Below are positions 1 through 5,937 of a stretch of DNA of 8,682 nt, piece after piece. A program made the position numbers and the translations under genes. Source of the stretch: an uncultured Bacillota bacterium (lineage in GTDB: Bacteria; Bacillota; Clostridia; Peptostreptococcales; Anaerovoracaceae); the NCBI GenBank assembly GCA_946545145.1, contig CAMNNG010000048.1, positions 1 through 8,682 on the forward strand, given 5' to 3'. The notes beneath the pieces are model-generated. The model was not told the DNA's origin. It saw only the letters and a list, made by a program, of their open reading frames with translations, and made no database searches. How positions within the stretch are numbered: position 1 is the stretch's first letter; every line of letters starts with the position of its first letter.

Positions 1-257
1 GCGCCCGCGCTGATCCCGTCAACATCATCCGGGATCCTGAATCTCGTCTGAGTATTACCGGAAGAGTACGAGGTGATCATTCTTCGTCCCGACTCATCCT
101 TCTCTATGGTATATTCCGCTTCCGCAGCCGTATCCGCTTTTGCCTCACCGGCCGTGAGAAGCAGCACAGCACAAAGCACGGCCAGTATGAAGATCGCCGC
201 TGTTATTATGACTATGTAACTTCTTACTGCCCATCCGGGGCTTTTTGCGTTAAACAT
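1..257 (-). CDS. Secreted protein, N-terminal part only (probable second LRR/BspA-like surface protein)
   Basis: An open frame of 85 codons runs from an ATG at 255-257 off the left edge of the window, so only the N-terminus is seen. It begins MFNAKSPGWAVRSY, followed by a strongly hydrophobic segment (about residues 14-37, IVIITAAIFILAVLCAVLLL) and an Ala-rich stretch ending AKADTAAEAE, which reads as a Sec signal peptide with a cleavage region near residues 38-45. The mature start (EYTIEKDESGRR, then FRIPDDVDGIS) resembles the opening strand of LRR_5 (BspA-like) repeats, where an IP..VDG motif is common, and it parallels the start of the upstream neighbour. It lies only 10 bases after that neighbour's stop codon, with no strong ribosome binding site, so translational coupling is likely. 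The LRR assignment is inference from about 40 mature residues; the signal peptide is clear. Confidence 0.72.
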   Translation of the reverse strand, partial: MFNAKSPGWAVRSYIVIITAAIFILAVLCAVLLLTAGEAKADTAAEAEYTIEKDESGRRMITSYSSGNTQTRFRIPDDVDGISAG

Positions 258-267
258 TCTTTGGACT

Positions 268-2328
268 TTATCTGCACCTGACACTTATAACATTCGAAAA
301 CCTGCTGTATACGTATTTCCCTCCGACTTTTGTTCTGACGCGGACTTTGTACCTGTAGCGCTTCTTTAATCTAAGACCTTTGTGGGTCACCGATTTTAGT
401 TTCGCTGTCCTCGTCATCACTTTCTGATATTTTTTCGTTCCGGGATATCTGACGTAGAGCTGCACCTGAGTCGCGCCCTGGACCTTGTTCCACGTCAGTT
501 TCACCTTTCCCCTTTTCTCCCAGCCGTTCCTCTTGGCGCAGCCGTACAGTTTTGGCGCAGCCAGAAAAGCTTTGACCGTTACTGTCCTCTTCGCGGCTTT
601 CATCGTATCTGTCTGTGCTGCCGTTATCGTGACCGTCGCCGTCCCGGGCTTCCTGAACGTTACGGCGCCGTCTTTGCTTACCGTGGCTACAGCGGTATTG
701 CTGCTCTTGTATGACAGCGCGCCTTCTGCAGACGCCCCGATCGGCCTCTTCTTTCCGACAGCTCCTGAGATGCTGGTTTTCTCCACACTTATGCTCTGAG
801 CCGCTTTGCCGACCCTGACGGTAAACGCCTTCTGACAGGCTTTATACGCATCATCAGCTTCGGCAGTGACCGTGACCGTCGCCGTTCCTGCCTTCAGGGG
901 TTCGATGTATGTCCGCCCCTCTTTGGTCTGGCTCAGCCTCAGGATACTTTCGTCAGAAACGGTGTATGTCAGTGCGGATTTTGAGTAAGCGGTTATCTCC
1001 TTCGCCGCCTGTCCGCAGGTCATCGATATATCTGCGGCTCCCACCGAAGGGATTTCTATCCTGTTCTCATACCTCTCTATCGTCACTGCCTCAAAATATC
1101 TGCCGGTTTTGCTCGCATATTTCTGCGCGCAGGATCCCTCCTCGCCTTTTATCACAGTATGCTCAGGGACAGCTGGTACTCCTTCGTCTTCGACTTCAGT
1201 GCGGGGCGGGATCACGATCTCCCTTAGAGAAGTGCATCCGCTGAATGCGCCGCATATACGGGCCACGAGGTTCGGTATAGTCACAGTTTCAAGACCGGTG
1301 CAGTTCCTAAATGCGAAGCGGTCTATCGATTCTAACGACCCCGGAAGGTCTACCGCCTTGATCCTGCTCCCGTAAAAGGCATAGTATTTGATGTATTTCG
1401 TTCCGTCCGGCACGGTGAAAAGATCTGCATCTTTTCCGGCAGGGTACCCCGCCAGTGCGGTCATATCTGCGCTGTAAAGCACCCCGTCTCGCACGGCAAA
1501 AAGGCTGTTTCCGTCTGCTTTGAACTCTTCCGGCTCCAGTCCGCAGGCCCAGCCAAGCGTCTGGTTGACACCTAAGTCGTTCCTCCGGATCAAGTATTCA
1601 CCACCCGATATCAGGTTCACCGTTTTGATGCCGGCACATTCCGCGAACGGCTTCGTATGTGCGAATCTAATCAGATCCGCATCCAGACGGATCTCTTCGA
1701 GGTTCTGTGTCTGACAGAAGGCCCCATGTTCTATACGGGTGATCTTCGCCGGCACCTCGTAGACCTTCCCGGGATATGCAGCCGGATAAACTATCAGTTC
1801 CGTTCCGTCCTTCGAGAAGAGGATCCCGCCTTTGGCTTTGAACCTGGGGTTGTCCTCTGCTGCTTCCACCCTCATAAGAGAAGGGACTCTTCCAAGGAAG
1901 GAAACATATAACCGGTTCACCATCTGCACCGGTTCTCCGACGAATTTTGTCGTCGTCGCTATATCTATCTCCTCGAGCGATGTGCATCCGTCGAAGGCCT
2001 CGACCTCGACCGTTTTGATCCCGTCCGGCAAAGCGACCTTCTTCAGCCCGGTCTTTCCTGAAAATGCCTGCTTTCTGAGATCGGTGACCGGATGTCCTCC
2101 GAGCGTCTGTGGTACGATGCACTCCGTCTTTCCATTCAGATCTGCACTTGTGATACTTGCCTCATCCGCATCCGGGTCCGGCAGATCGTATGTATATGTG
2201 ACGCCGTCCACCGTTTCAGTATAGCTCTCCGCAGCCGCTGCGTATTCGCTTACTCCTCCCGCGAGCGGGAAAACGCAAAAAACGGCCGCAAGCACGATGG
2301 CCGCCGCGATAACGCTGATATGCCGCAT
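268..2328 (-). CDS. Secreted BspA-like leucine-rich-repeat protein with Ig-like and basic FN3-like domains
   Basis: Likely cell-surface or secreted adhesin or binding protein; the ligand cannot be read from sequence. From the chosen start the order is: signal peptide (about 1-35, hydrophobic core after MRHIS, Ala-rich end); LRR_5 repeats (about 40-125, 190-235 and 300-375), with unit signatures such as AFDGCTSLEEIDI, AFRNCTGLETVTIP and AFSGCTSLREIVIP; two bacterial Ig-like (Big_2-type) domains (about 425-507 and 510-586, each with a GTATVTVTA-like strand); and a C-terminal FN3-like domain (about 590-686, LTWNKVQGATQVQLYVR through YSRFSNVISV) that is extremely basic. No LPXTG, SLH or choline-binding motif is visible, so attachment is unexplained. 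The start at 2328 is preferred because GGTGAG lies 7 bases upstream and it gives a clean positively charged n-region. An ATG at 2343 in the same frame, overlapping the preceding gene by 11 bases, is the alternative. It is the middle gene of the apparent operon. Confidence 0.9.
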   Translation of the reverse strand: MRHISVIAAAIVLAAVFCVFPLAGGVSEYAAAAESYTETVDGVTYTYDLPDPDADEASITSADLNGKTECIVPQTLGGHPVTDLRKQAFSGKTGLKKVALPDGIKTVEVEAFDGCTSLEEIDIATTTKFVGEPVQMVNRLYVSFLGRVPSLMRVEAAEDNPRFKAKGGILFSKDGTELIVYPAAYPGKVYEVPAKITRIEHGAFCQTQNLEEIRLDADLIRFAHTKPFAECAGIKTVNLISGGEYLIRRNDLGVNQTLGWACGLEPEEFKADGNSLFAVRDGVLYSADMTALAGYPAGKDADLFTVPDGTKYIKYYAFYGSRIKAVDLPGSLESIDRFAFRNCTGLETVTIPNLVARICGAFSGCTSLREIVIPPRTEVEDEGVPAVPEHTVIKGEEGSCAQKYASKTGRYFEAVTIERYENRIEIPSVGAADISMTCGQAAKEITAYSKSALTYTVSDESILRLSQTKEGRTYIEPLKAGTATVTVTAEADDAYKACQKAFTVRVGKAAQSISVEKTSISGAVGKKRPIGASAEGALSYKSSNTAVATVSKDGAVTFRKPGTATVTITAAQTDTMKAAKRTVTVKAFLAAPKLYGCAKRNGWEKRGKVKLTWNKVQGATQVQLYVRYPGTKKYQKVMTRTAKLKSVTHKGLRLKKRYRYKVRVRTKVGGKYVYSRFSNVISVRCR

Positions 2329-2332
2329 TTTT

Positions 2333-3415
2333 TCACTCACCATCTCTCTGCTCTCTCAGGTATGGAAACTCAAGGCCCTGCTTTTCGTAAATTTCCCTGA
2401 GGTCCTGTCTTAGCATCAGCATCTCCTCAGCCGCCTGCTGCCTCTTGTTCGTTTCAAGGATAGATCTTTCGCCCTCTTTCAGCTCGGCCCTCAAAGACGT
2501 GGCCAGCGGATACTTTTCATCCCACTTTTCGAGCATTTCTATCAGGCAGCCTTCTCTTTCGTCGTCTTCGCTCAGAGGCGCGAATCCCATCAGCCTGAGA
2601 TACTCGTCGATCTCGCTTCTGCCCATTCCAAGAGCGAGGCACATCGAAATGTGGATCCTCTTGTTCTTTGGGACGTATTTGATCTTCACAGTCTTTCTGC
2701 GGCTCTTCTTGTCTATGACGGTGATCATCTCGCTGTCTCCGGCGATGTAGTTGATCATGCTGTCATCGAGCCAGCCCCGAAGGTCCGTCAGACCGCGCAT
2801 GCCGGGCTTGCCCGCCCTCCTGAACGCGTCAAGTATGAGCTCGACATAGCTGTCCAGCATCCGTCTGGGCTTTGAGTAAGCGACCTTGAACGAATCCATA
2901 TGATCGATCACGAAGGTCCTGAGCCCCTCGAAGTCGTCGTCATAGTCTACATCTTCAAGCTGCATCTCGACATCCGCAGTCTCCTCCGGGTCCATCGTCA
3001 GCTCGTCCCAGAGTTCCTTCCACGTAGCGTGGGTCACCGCCTGGCACTTCTCGTAAAGGCGGAAATAGTTCTTTCCGCTGTCTCTGTCGGCGGCGTTCGC
3101 CTCGATCAGGTATATCCACACGAGATCCTCACTGATATCCTTGACATACAGCTTTTTCTTCCCGCCGAAAGTCTGTATCCAGTCGTTGATGACTTCGACC
3201 GGCTGGTGGTGCGCCATGCCGGCCCCTATGAAAGCAGTCCTTTTCTTCGGGAGTTTTTTATATATGGCAGTTTCTTTGCCGTTATATGCAAGGCCCGTAT
3301 ATTCGCAAAGATCCTCGAGAGTCACTCCGTCTTTCTTTGCGAGCTCATCCAAAGTGCGTCTCCAGGCCCTGACTTTTCTTGCTTTATTGATGTCCATGCA
3401 CTTATAATAGCACAT
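2333..3415 (-). CDS. Unrecognised cytoplasmic protein with two HTH-like segments, heading the surface-protein operon
   Basis: I do not recognise a named family. The 360-residue product has no signal peptide or membrane segment. Two segments look related to each other and to XRE-like helix-turn-helix units: residues about 57-90 (KKRTAFIGAGMA, then EVINDWI and GGKKKLY) and about 251-281 (NKRIHISMCLALGMG, then EIDEYLRLMGFAPL). Between them are a mostly helical region and a very acidic loop (about 150-163, rich in D and E). The C-terminus (about 303-345) is charged, helical and possibly coiled-coil. The stop codon overlaps or nearly touches the LRR gene downstream, so the two are co-transcribed, and a regulatory role for the surface proteins is a reasonable guess but not shown. 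The start is uncertain: the ATG at 3415 has only AGG five bases upstream, while an in-frame ATG at 3397 gives a more ordinary N-terminus (MDINKARKVRAWRR). Confidence 0.82.
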   Translation of the reverse strand: MCYYKCMDINKARKVRAWRRTLDELAKKDGVTLEDLCEYTGLAYNGKETAIYKKLPKKRTAFIGAGMAHHQPVEVINDWIQTFGGKKKLYVKDISEDLVWIYLIEANAADRDSGKNYFRLYEKCQAVTHATWKELWDELTMDPEETADVEMQLEDVDYDDDFEGLRTFVIDHMDSFKVAYSKPRRMLDSYVELILDAFRRAGKPGMRGLTDLRGWLDDSMINYIAGDSEMITVIDKKSRRKTVKIKYVPKNKRIHISMCLALGMGRSEIDEYLRLMGFAPLSEDDEREGCLIEMLEKWDEKYPLATSLRAELKEGERSILETNKRQQAAEEMLMLRQDLREIYEKQGLEFPYLREQRDGE

Positions 3416-3435
3416 TCGGGCCTGTGTTTAAATTG
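3402..3435 (-). promoter_or_regulatory. Candidate promoter for the surface-protein operon
   Basis: On the minus strand TTTAAA is followed after 17 bases by TATTAT (4 of 6 and 5 of 6 matches to the sigma-70/SigA consensus). A transcript from here would start almost exactly at the in-frame ATG at 3397, implying a leaderless or near-leaderless message if that is the start. The region is AT-rich, so a chance match is quite possible, and promoters further upstream in the divergent region are not excluded. Confidence 0.25.
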
Positions 3436-3465
3436 TTTTATCTTTTGTAAAATGTTTCGAATACG

Positions 3466-3514
3466 TTGACTTTATCGGACTTATCTATTATCGTAATTAG
3501 GCGATATTTATAAT
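3466..3514 (+). promoter_or_regulatory. Promoter region of the ArsR-family gene
   Basis: Two overlapping options are visible. TTGACT at 3466-3471 is followed after 17 bases by TATCGT at 3489-3494, a good -35 with a fair -10. Alternatively a perfect TATAAT at 3509-3514 has only a weak hexamer (TATTAT, 3486-3491) at 17-base spacing. Either would give a leader of about 40-65 bases before the ATG at 3564. The inverted repeat at 3489-3506 overlaps both options, which fits autorepression. Confidence 0.45.
3489..3506. promoter_or_regulatory. Inverted repeat, putative ArsR operator
   Basis: TATCG and CGATA arms are separated by 8 bases (TAATTAGG), an 18-base dyad in the divergent region between the unrecognised operon and the ArsR gene. 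It covers the candidate -10 elements of the arsR promoter. ArsR-family dimers usually bind AT-rich dyads at their own promoter. The arms are short and the region is AT-rich, so confidence is low. Confidence 0.3.
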
Positions 3515-3563
3515 GCGGCGCAGGATAATTATTTTCATACGCCGCTTCAGTGAAAGGACCGCA

Positions 3564-3893
3564 ATGAGAATACGAAAAAAGACAGAATTACTTAATGAAG
3601 ACGAAATACTTCTGATCGCCGATGTGTCGGATGCCCTCGCTCATCCGGTCCGCGTCAAGCTCTTCAATCACATCCTCGATCAGAACAAGGACCTCATCGA
3701 GGTCTGCAACGGCGACCTGGTCGAAGCCTTCGACTACTCACAGTCCACCATCTCACAGCACATGAAAAAGCTCGTGAAGTCAGGACTCATCCAGTCGAAG
3801 AAGGTCGACAAGAAAACGGTGTACTTTTCCAACATCGGCAAGCTGAATCTCTACCTTGCCGCGACCAGAAAATTCAATTCGTTCCAGCGCTAA
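3564..3893 (+). CDS. ArsR-family winged-helix transcriptional repressor
   Basis: A 109-residue DNA-binding protein, typical length for ArsR/SmtB regulators. The HTH_5 core is clear: SDALAHPVRVKLFNHIL (about 22-38), then GDLVEAFDYSQSTISQHMKKLVKSGLI (about 50-76) holding the recognition helix, then a wing with the basic, hydrophobic strand KKTVYFSN (about 83-90). The alpha-3 position that reads ELCVCDL in arsenic/cadmium sensors is EVCNGDL here (Cys48, but Gly50), so the classical CxC metal site is incomplete and the inducer is unknown. The start at 3564 is chosen because AAAGGA sits five bases upstream; a longer frame from 3513 has no ribosome binding site and begins inside a TATAAT box. It is transcribed away from the unrecognised operon, making that operon and itself the natural candidate targets. 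It ends at a shared terminator. Confidence 0.88.
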   Translation: MRIRKKTELLNEDEILLIADVSDALAHPVRVKLFNHILDQNKDLIEVCNGDLVEAFDYSQSTISQHMKKLVKSGLIQSKKVDKKTVYFSNIGKLNLYLAATRKFNSFQR

Positions 3894-3945
3894 CGGTCTG
3901 TGCTGGCATTCCGGCGCCGGTCTTTCCGCACCGGATCATCTCACC

Positions 3946-3980
3946 AAAAAAGGGCAGCTTACATGCTGCCCTTCATTTTT
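3946..3980. terminator. Bidirectional rho-independent terminator
   Basis: A hairpin with a perfect 7-bp stem (GGGCAGC at 3952-3958 with GCTGCCC at 3965-3971; loop TTACAT) has six A residues on its left and a T-rich tract (TTCATTTTTTT) on its right. It can therefore end the ArsR transcript on the plus strand and the lipoprotein transcript on the minus strand. It lies between the two convergent stop codons. Confidence 0.85.
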
Positions 3981-4022
3981 TTCCTGGCTCGCGTTTCGCG
4001 GCTCACATCACGCGGGAAGCGC

Positions 4023-4862
4023 TTACTCAGCCGCTGCTTCCTTGTAATCCGAGAAGTCCGGGAAGTCGATCTTGAGTCCGCTGTTCGTCTTGATCTCTCC
4101 GAATTTGACCTTTATCTTGATCTTCATCTTGTCTGTGGTCTCGCTCGTTGTGTCTGCTGTCATGCCCATCAGCGCAGGATCTATATTGAGCGTTGTCGAA
4201 TACTGAAGATCCTTGAAGTTCTCGTCCTCGATAGTCGCTTTGCATGTGATCGTCTTGAGACCTATCTTGTCTATCGTCTGTTCTATGGTTTTGATCTGAT
4301 CACTGTCAATCTGCTCCTCATCGACTTTGCTCATGGCGTCTTTGATCATCTTCGCGCCGTCGAGCTTGAGAGTGACGACTCCGTCCTCTTCCTTCGACTC
4401 CGTGACATACTCTGCTATGCTTGCGTCTTTATCAGAGTTCTTCGCCAGATATTCCTGAAGCTGCTTCATCGACTCATCATCAAGAGGCGTCTTCGTCTTT
4501 GTGCCGCTGGAGTCCGTATACATGGTCTTGTCCTTCAGATACATATGTATCTCCATCGACTGACCGAAGAGATTGGCGTTCATATCCATCGCCATCTGCG
4601 TGTTCAGCGGATCGTCCTTGTCGTTGATGACATCAACGTTCAGGTCTATCGGGATCTCCATGGTCTGTCCGCCCATATCGATCTCCGCCGAGATCACGCC
4701 GTTTTTGAGCGAAACATCGTCCGCCGCTTTGAGATTCGCGTTTGCCGCGTCGAACTTCTGCTCGGGAGTCAGCTGCTCGCCGCAGGCCGGGAGCATCACG
4801 CATGAAGCAAGCACCAGTGTGAGCACTGTAAGCAGACTCAGTGCCTTTTTCATTTTCTTCAT
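4023..4862 (-). CDS. Lipoprotein of unknown function (DUF6612/LppX-like appearance)
   Basis: A 279-residue exported lipoprotein: basic n-region (MKKMKK), hydrophobic core (about 7-19) and two possible lipobox cysteines, LASC (Cys21) and LPAC (Cys27, followed by GEQ as in many mature lipoproteins). The mature part begins LTPEQKFDAANANLKAADD, then alternates beta-strand-like polar/hydrophobic stretches rich in Met, Asp and Lys (for example GGQTMEIPIDLNVDV and FGQSMEIHMYLKDKTMY), and ends with an Ala/Glu tail. This pattern resembles the small extracytoplasmic lipoproteins of Bacillota in the DUF6612 or LolA/LppX-like group. That is a resemblance by eye, not a confirmed family, and no function should be read from it. 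GGAGG lies nine bases upstream of the ATG. It is a monocistronic unit with its own promoter and a terminator shared with the convergent ArsR gene. Confidence 0.87.
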   Translation of the reverse strand: MKKMKKALSLLTVLTLVLASCVMLPACGEQLTPEQKFDAANANLKAADDVSLKNGVISAEIDMGGQTMEIPIDLNVDVINDKDDPLNTQMAMDMNANLFGQSMEIHMYLKDKTMYTDSSGTKTKTPLDDESMKQLQEYLAKNSDKDASIAEYVTESKEEDGVVTLKLDGAKMIKDAMSKVDEEQIDSDQIKTIEQTIDKIGLKTITCKATIEDENFKDLQYSTTLNIDPALMGMTADTTSETTDKMKIKIKVKFGEIKTNSGLKIDFPDFSDYKEAAAE

Positions 4863-4898
4863 ATCCCCTTTCCTCCTTTATCTGTCATTTCCCTATAT

Positions 4899-4917
4899 CT
4901 TACTGTTTGCTTACTGT
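4899..4917. repeat. CTTACTGT direct repeat at the lipoprotein transcription start
   Basis: Two identical octamers, CTTACTGT at 4899-4906 and 4910-4917, have start points 11 bases apart, about one helical turn. They lie immediately downstream of the -10 box, around the predicted transcription start, where a tandem-site repressor would act. No regulator is identified. Confidence 0.5.
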
Positions 4918-4918
4918 A

Positions 4919-4947
4919 ATTATATCCTATCCCGCACGCCCGTACAA
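4919..4947 (-). promoter_or_regulatory. Promoter of the lipoprotein gene
   Basis: On the minus strand TTGTAC (4942-4947) is followed after exactly 17 bases by a perfect TATAAT (4919-4924). The -35 keeps only the TTG core, but the -10 is ideal. The predicted start near 4912 gives a leader of about 50 bases ending in GGAGG and the ATG at 4862. Confidence 0.65.
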
Positions 4948-4983
4948 TGCTCAGCAAACAGTGCATTTCCACTGACGGCGCGC

Positions 4984-5027
4984 AAAGGAAAAGTCACCGC
5001 AGCCGTAACGGGCGGGCCTGCGGTGAC
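4984..5027 (-). terminator. Rho-independent terminator of the thl-hbd operon
   Basis: A perfect 10-bp stem (GTCACCGCAG at 4993-5002 with CTGCGGTGAC at 5018-5027) with a 15-base loop is followed on the minus strand by TTTTCCTTT. It lies 36 bases after the hbd stop codon and before the lipoprotein promoter, so the two units are separated. Confidence 0.85.
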
Positions 5028-5063
5028 ATAAGTCTCTTTTCTGTATATTGCCGGACGCGCTGC

Positions 5064-5915
5064 CTACTCGTACTCGTAGAAGCCTCTTCCGACCTTTCTT
5101 CCGAGCCTTCCCGCATCGACGTACTGCTTGAGGAGCGGGCACGGTCTGTACTTCGGATCCTGATATCCGTCGTAGAGGACTTCGAGGATGGCGAGTACTG
5201 TGTCAAGACCGATGAGGTCTGCCAGAGCCAGCGGTCCCATCGGATGGTTCATTCCCAGCATCATGACTGTATCCACGGCCTTGGGCTCGGCGATGCCTTC
5301 ATAGAGACAGAAGATCGCCTCGTTGATCATGACCTGCAGGACGCGGTTGCTTACGAAGCCCGGGAAGTCGTTGACCTCGACCGGAGTCTTTCCGATAACG
5401 CGGGACATCTCTTCGACTGCAGCGTAGACTTCATCGCTCGTCTCGAGACCTCTGATGATCTCGACCAGCTTCATTACCGGCACCGGGTTCATGAAGTGCA
5501 TGCCGATGACCTGCTCAGCTCTGTTCGTTACAGCCGCGATCTTCGTGATCGGAAGCGAAGACGTATTTGTCGCCAGTATGGCTTCCGGCTTGACGTTCTC
5601 ATCGAGAGTCCTGAAGATGTCAGCCTTGAGCTCCATGTTCTCCGCGCATGCTTCGACTACGAGGTCGGCGTCCTTGATGTCTTCGAGGTTCCTGATGTAG
5701 TTGATCCTCGAAAGGCACGCAACCTTCTCATCTTCCGTCATGCGGCCCTTCTCGACCTGCTTTCCAAAATATTTTTCCATCTTTTTCACGGCTCTCTCCT
5801 CAGAGGCTTCGGATCTGACCCATACGTCGGTCTCGAATCCCGCCGTGACGAATACCTGTATTATTCCGCCGCCCATCTGGCCTGCGCCGAGGACAGCACA
5901 TTTTTCTATTTTCAT
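5064..5915 (-). CDS. hbd: 3-hydroxybutyryl-CoA dehydrogenase
   Basis: Reduces acetoacetyl-CoA to (S)-3-hydroxybutyryl-CoA in the cytoplasm, the second step of butyrate formation. At 283 residues it has the standard length. The N-terminal Rossmann motif GAGQMG (residues 10-15) and the family's catalytic positions are all present: Ser119 (in NTSSLP), His140 (in GMHFMNP), Glu152 and Asn190 (in PGFVSNR), with the same spacing as in well-studied homologues. The C-terminal domain carries the expected NHPMGPLALADLIGLD and LGRKVGRGFYEYE motifs. Odd point: at the end of the second beta strand, where homologues read LRD, it reads VRS (33-35) with a two-residue insertion before it, so cofactor preference may differ. 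The start at 5915 is chosen for AAGGAG at 5924-5929, eight bases upstream; the longer frame from 5963 would overlap the thiolase gene. It follows thiolase by 22 bases and ends at a strong terminator. Confidence 0.95.
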   Translation of the reverse strand: MKIEKCAVLGAGQMGGGIIQVFVTAGFETDVWVRSEASEERAVKKMEKYFGKQVEKGRMTEDEKVACLSRINYIRNLEDIKDADLVVEACAENMELKADIFRTLDENVKPEAILATNTSSLPITKIAAVTNRAEQVIGMHFMNPVPVMKLVEIIRGLETSDEVYAAVEEMSRVIGKTPVEVNDFPGFVSNRVLQVMINEAIFCLYEGIAEPKAVDTVMMLGMNHPMGPLALADLIGLDTVLAILEVLYDGYQDPKYRPCPLLKQYVDAGRLGRKVGRGFYEYE

Positions 5916-5937
5916 TTTCTGTTCTCCTTCCGCTTGC

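Noticed and set aside
3513..3563. N-terminal extension of the ArsR gene (MRRRIIIFIRRFSERTA)
   Set aside because: Its ATG lies inside a TATAAT hexamer and has no ribosome binding site, whereas AAAGGA precedes the ATG at 3564.
3900..4805. A 301-codon plus-strand open frame opposite the lipoprotein gene
   Set aside because: It passes through the bidirectional terminator and reads as an antisense artefact rich in His, Arg and Leu; the minus-strand lipoprotein has a signal peptide and a GGAGG site.
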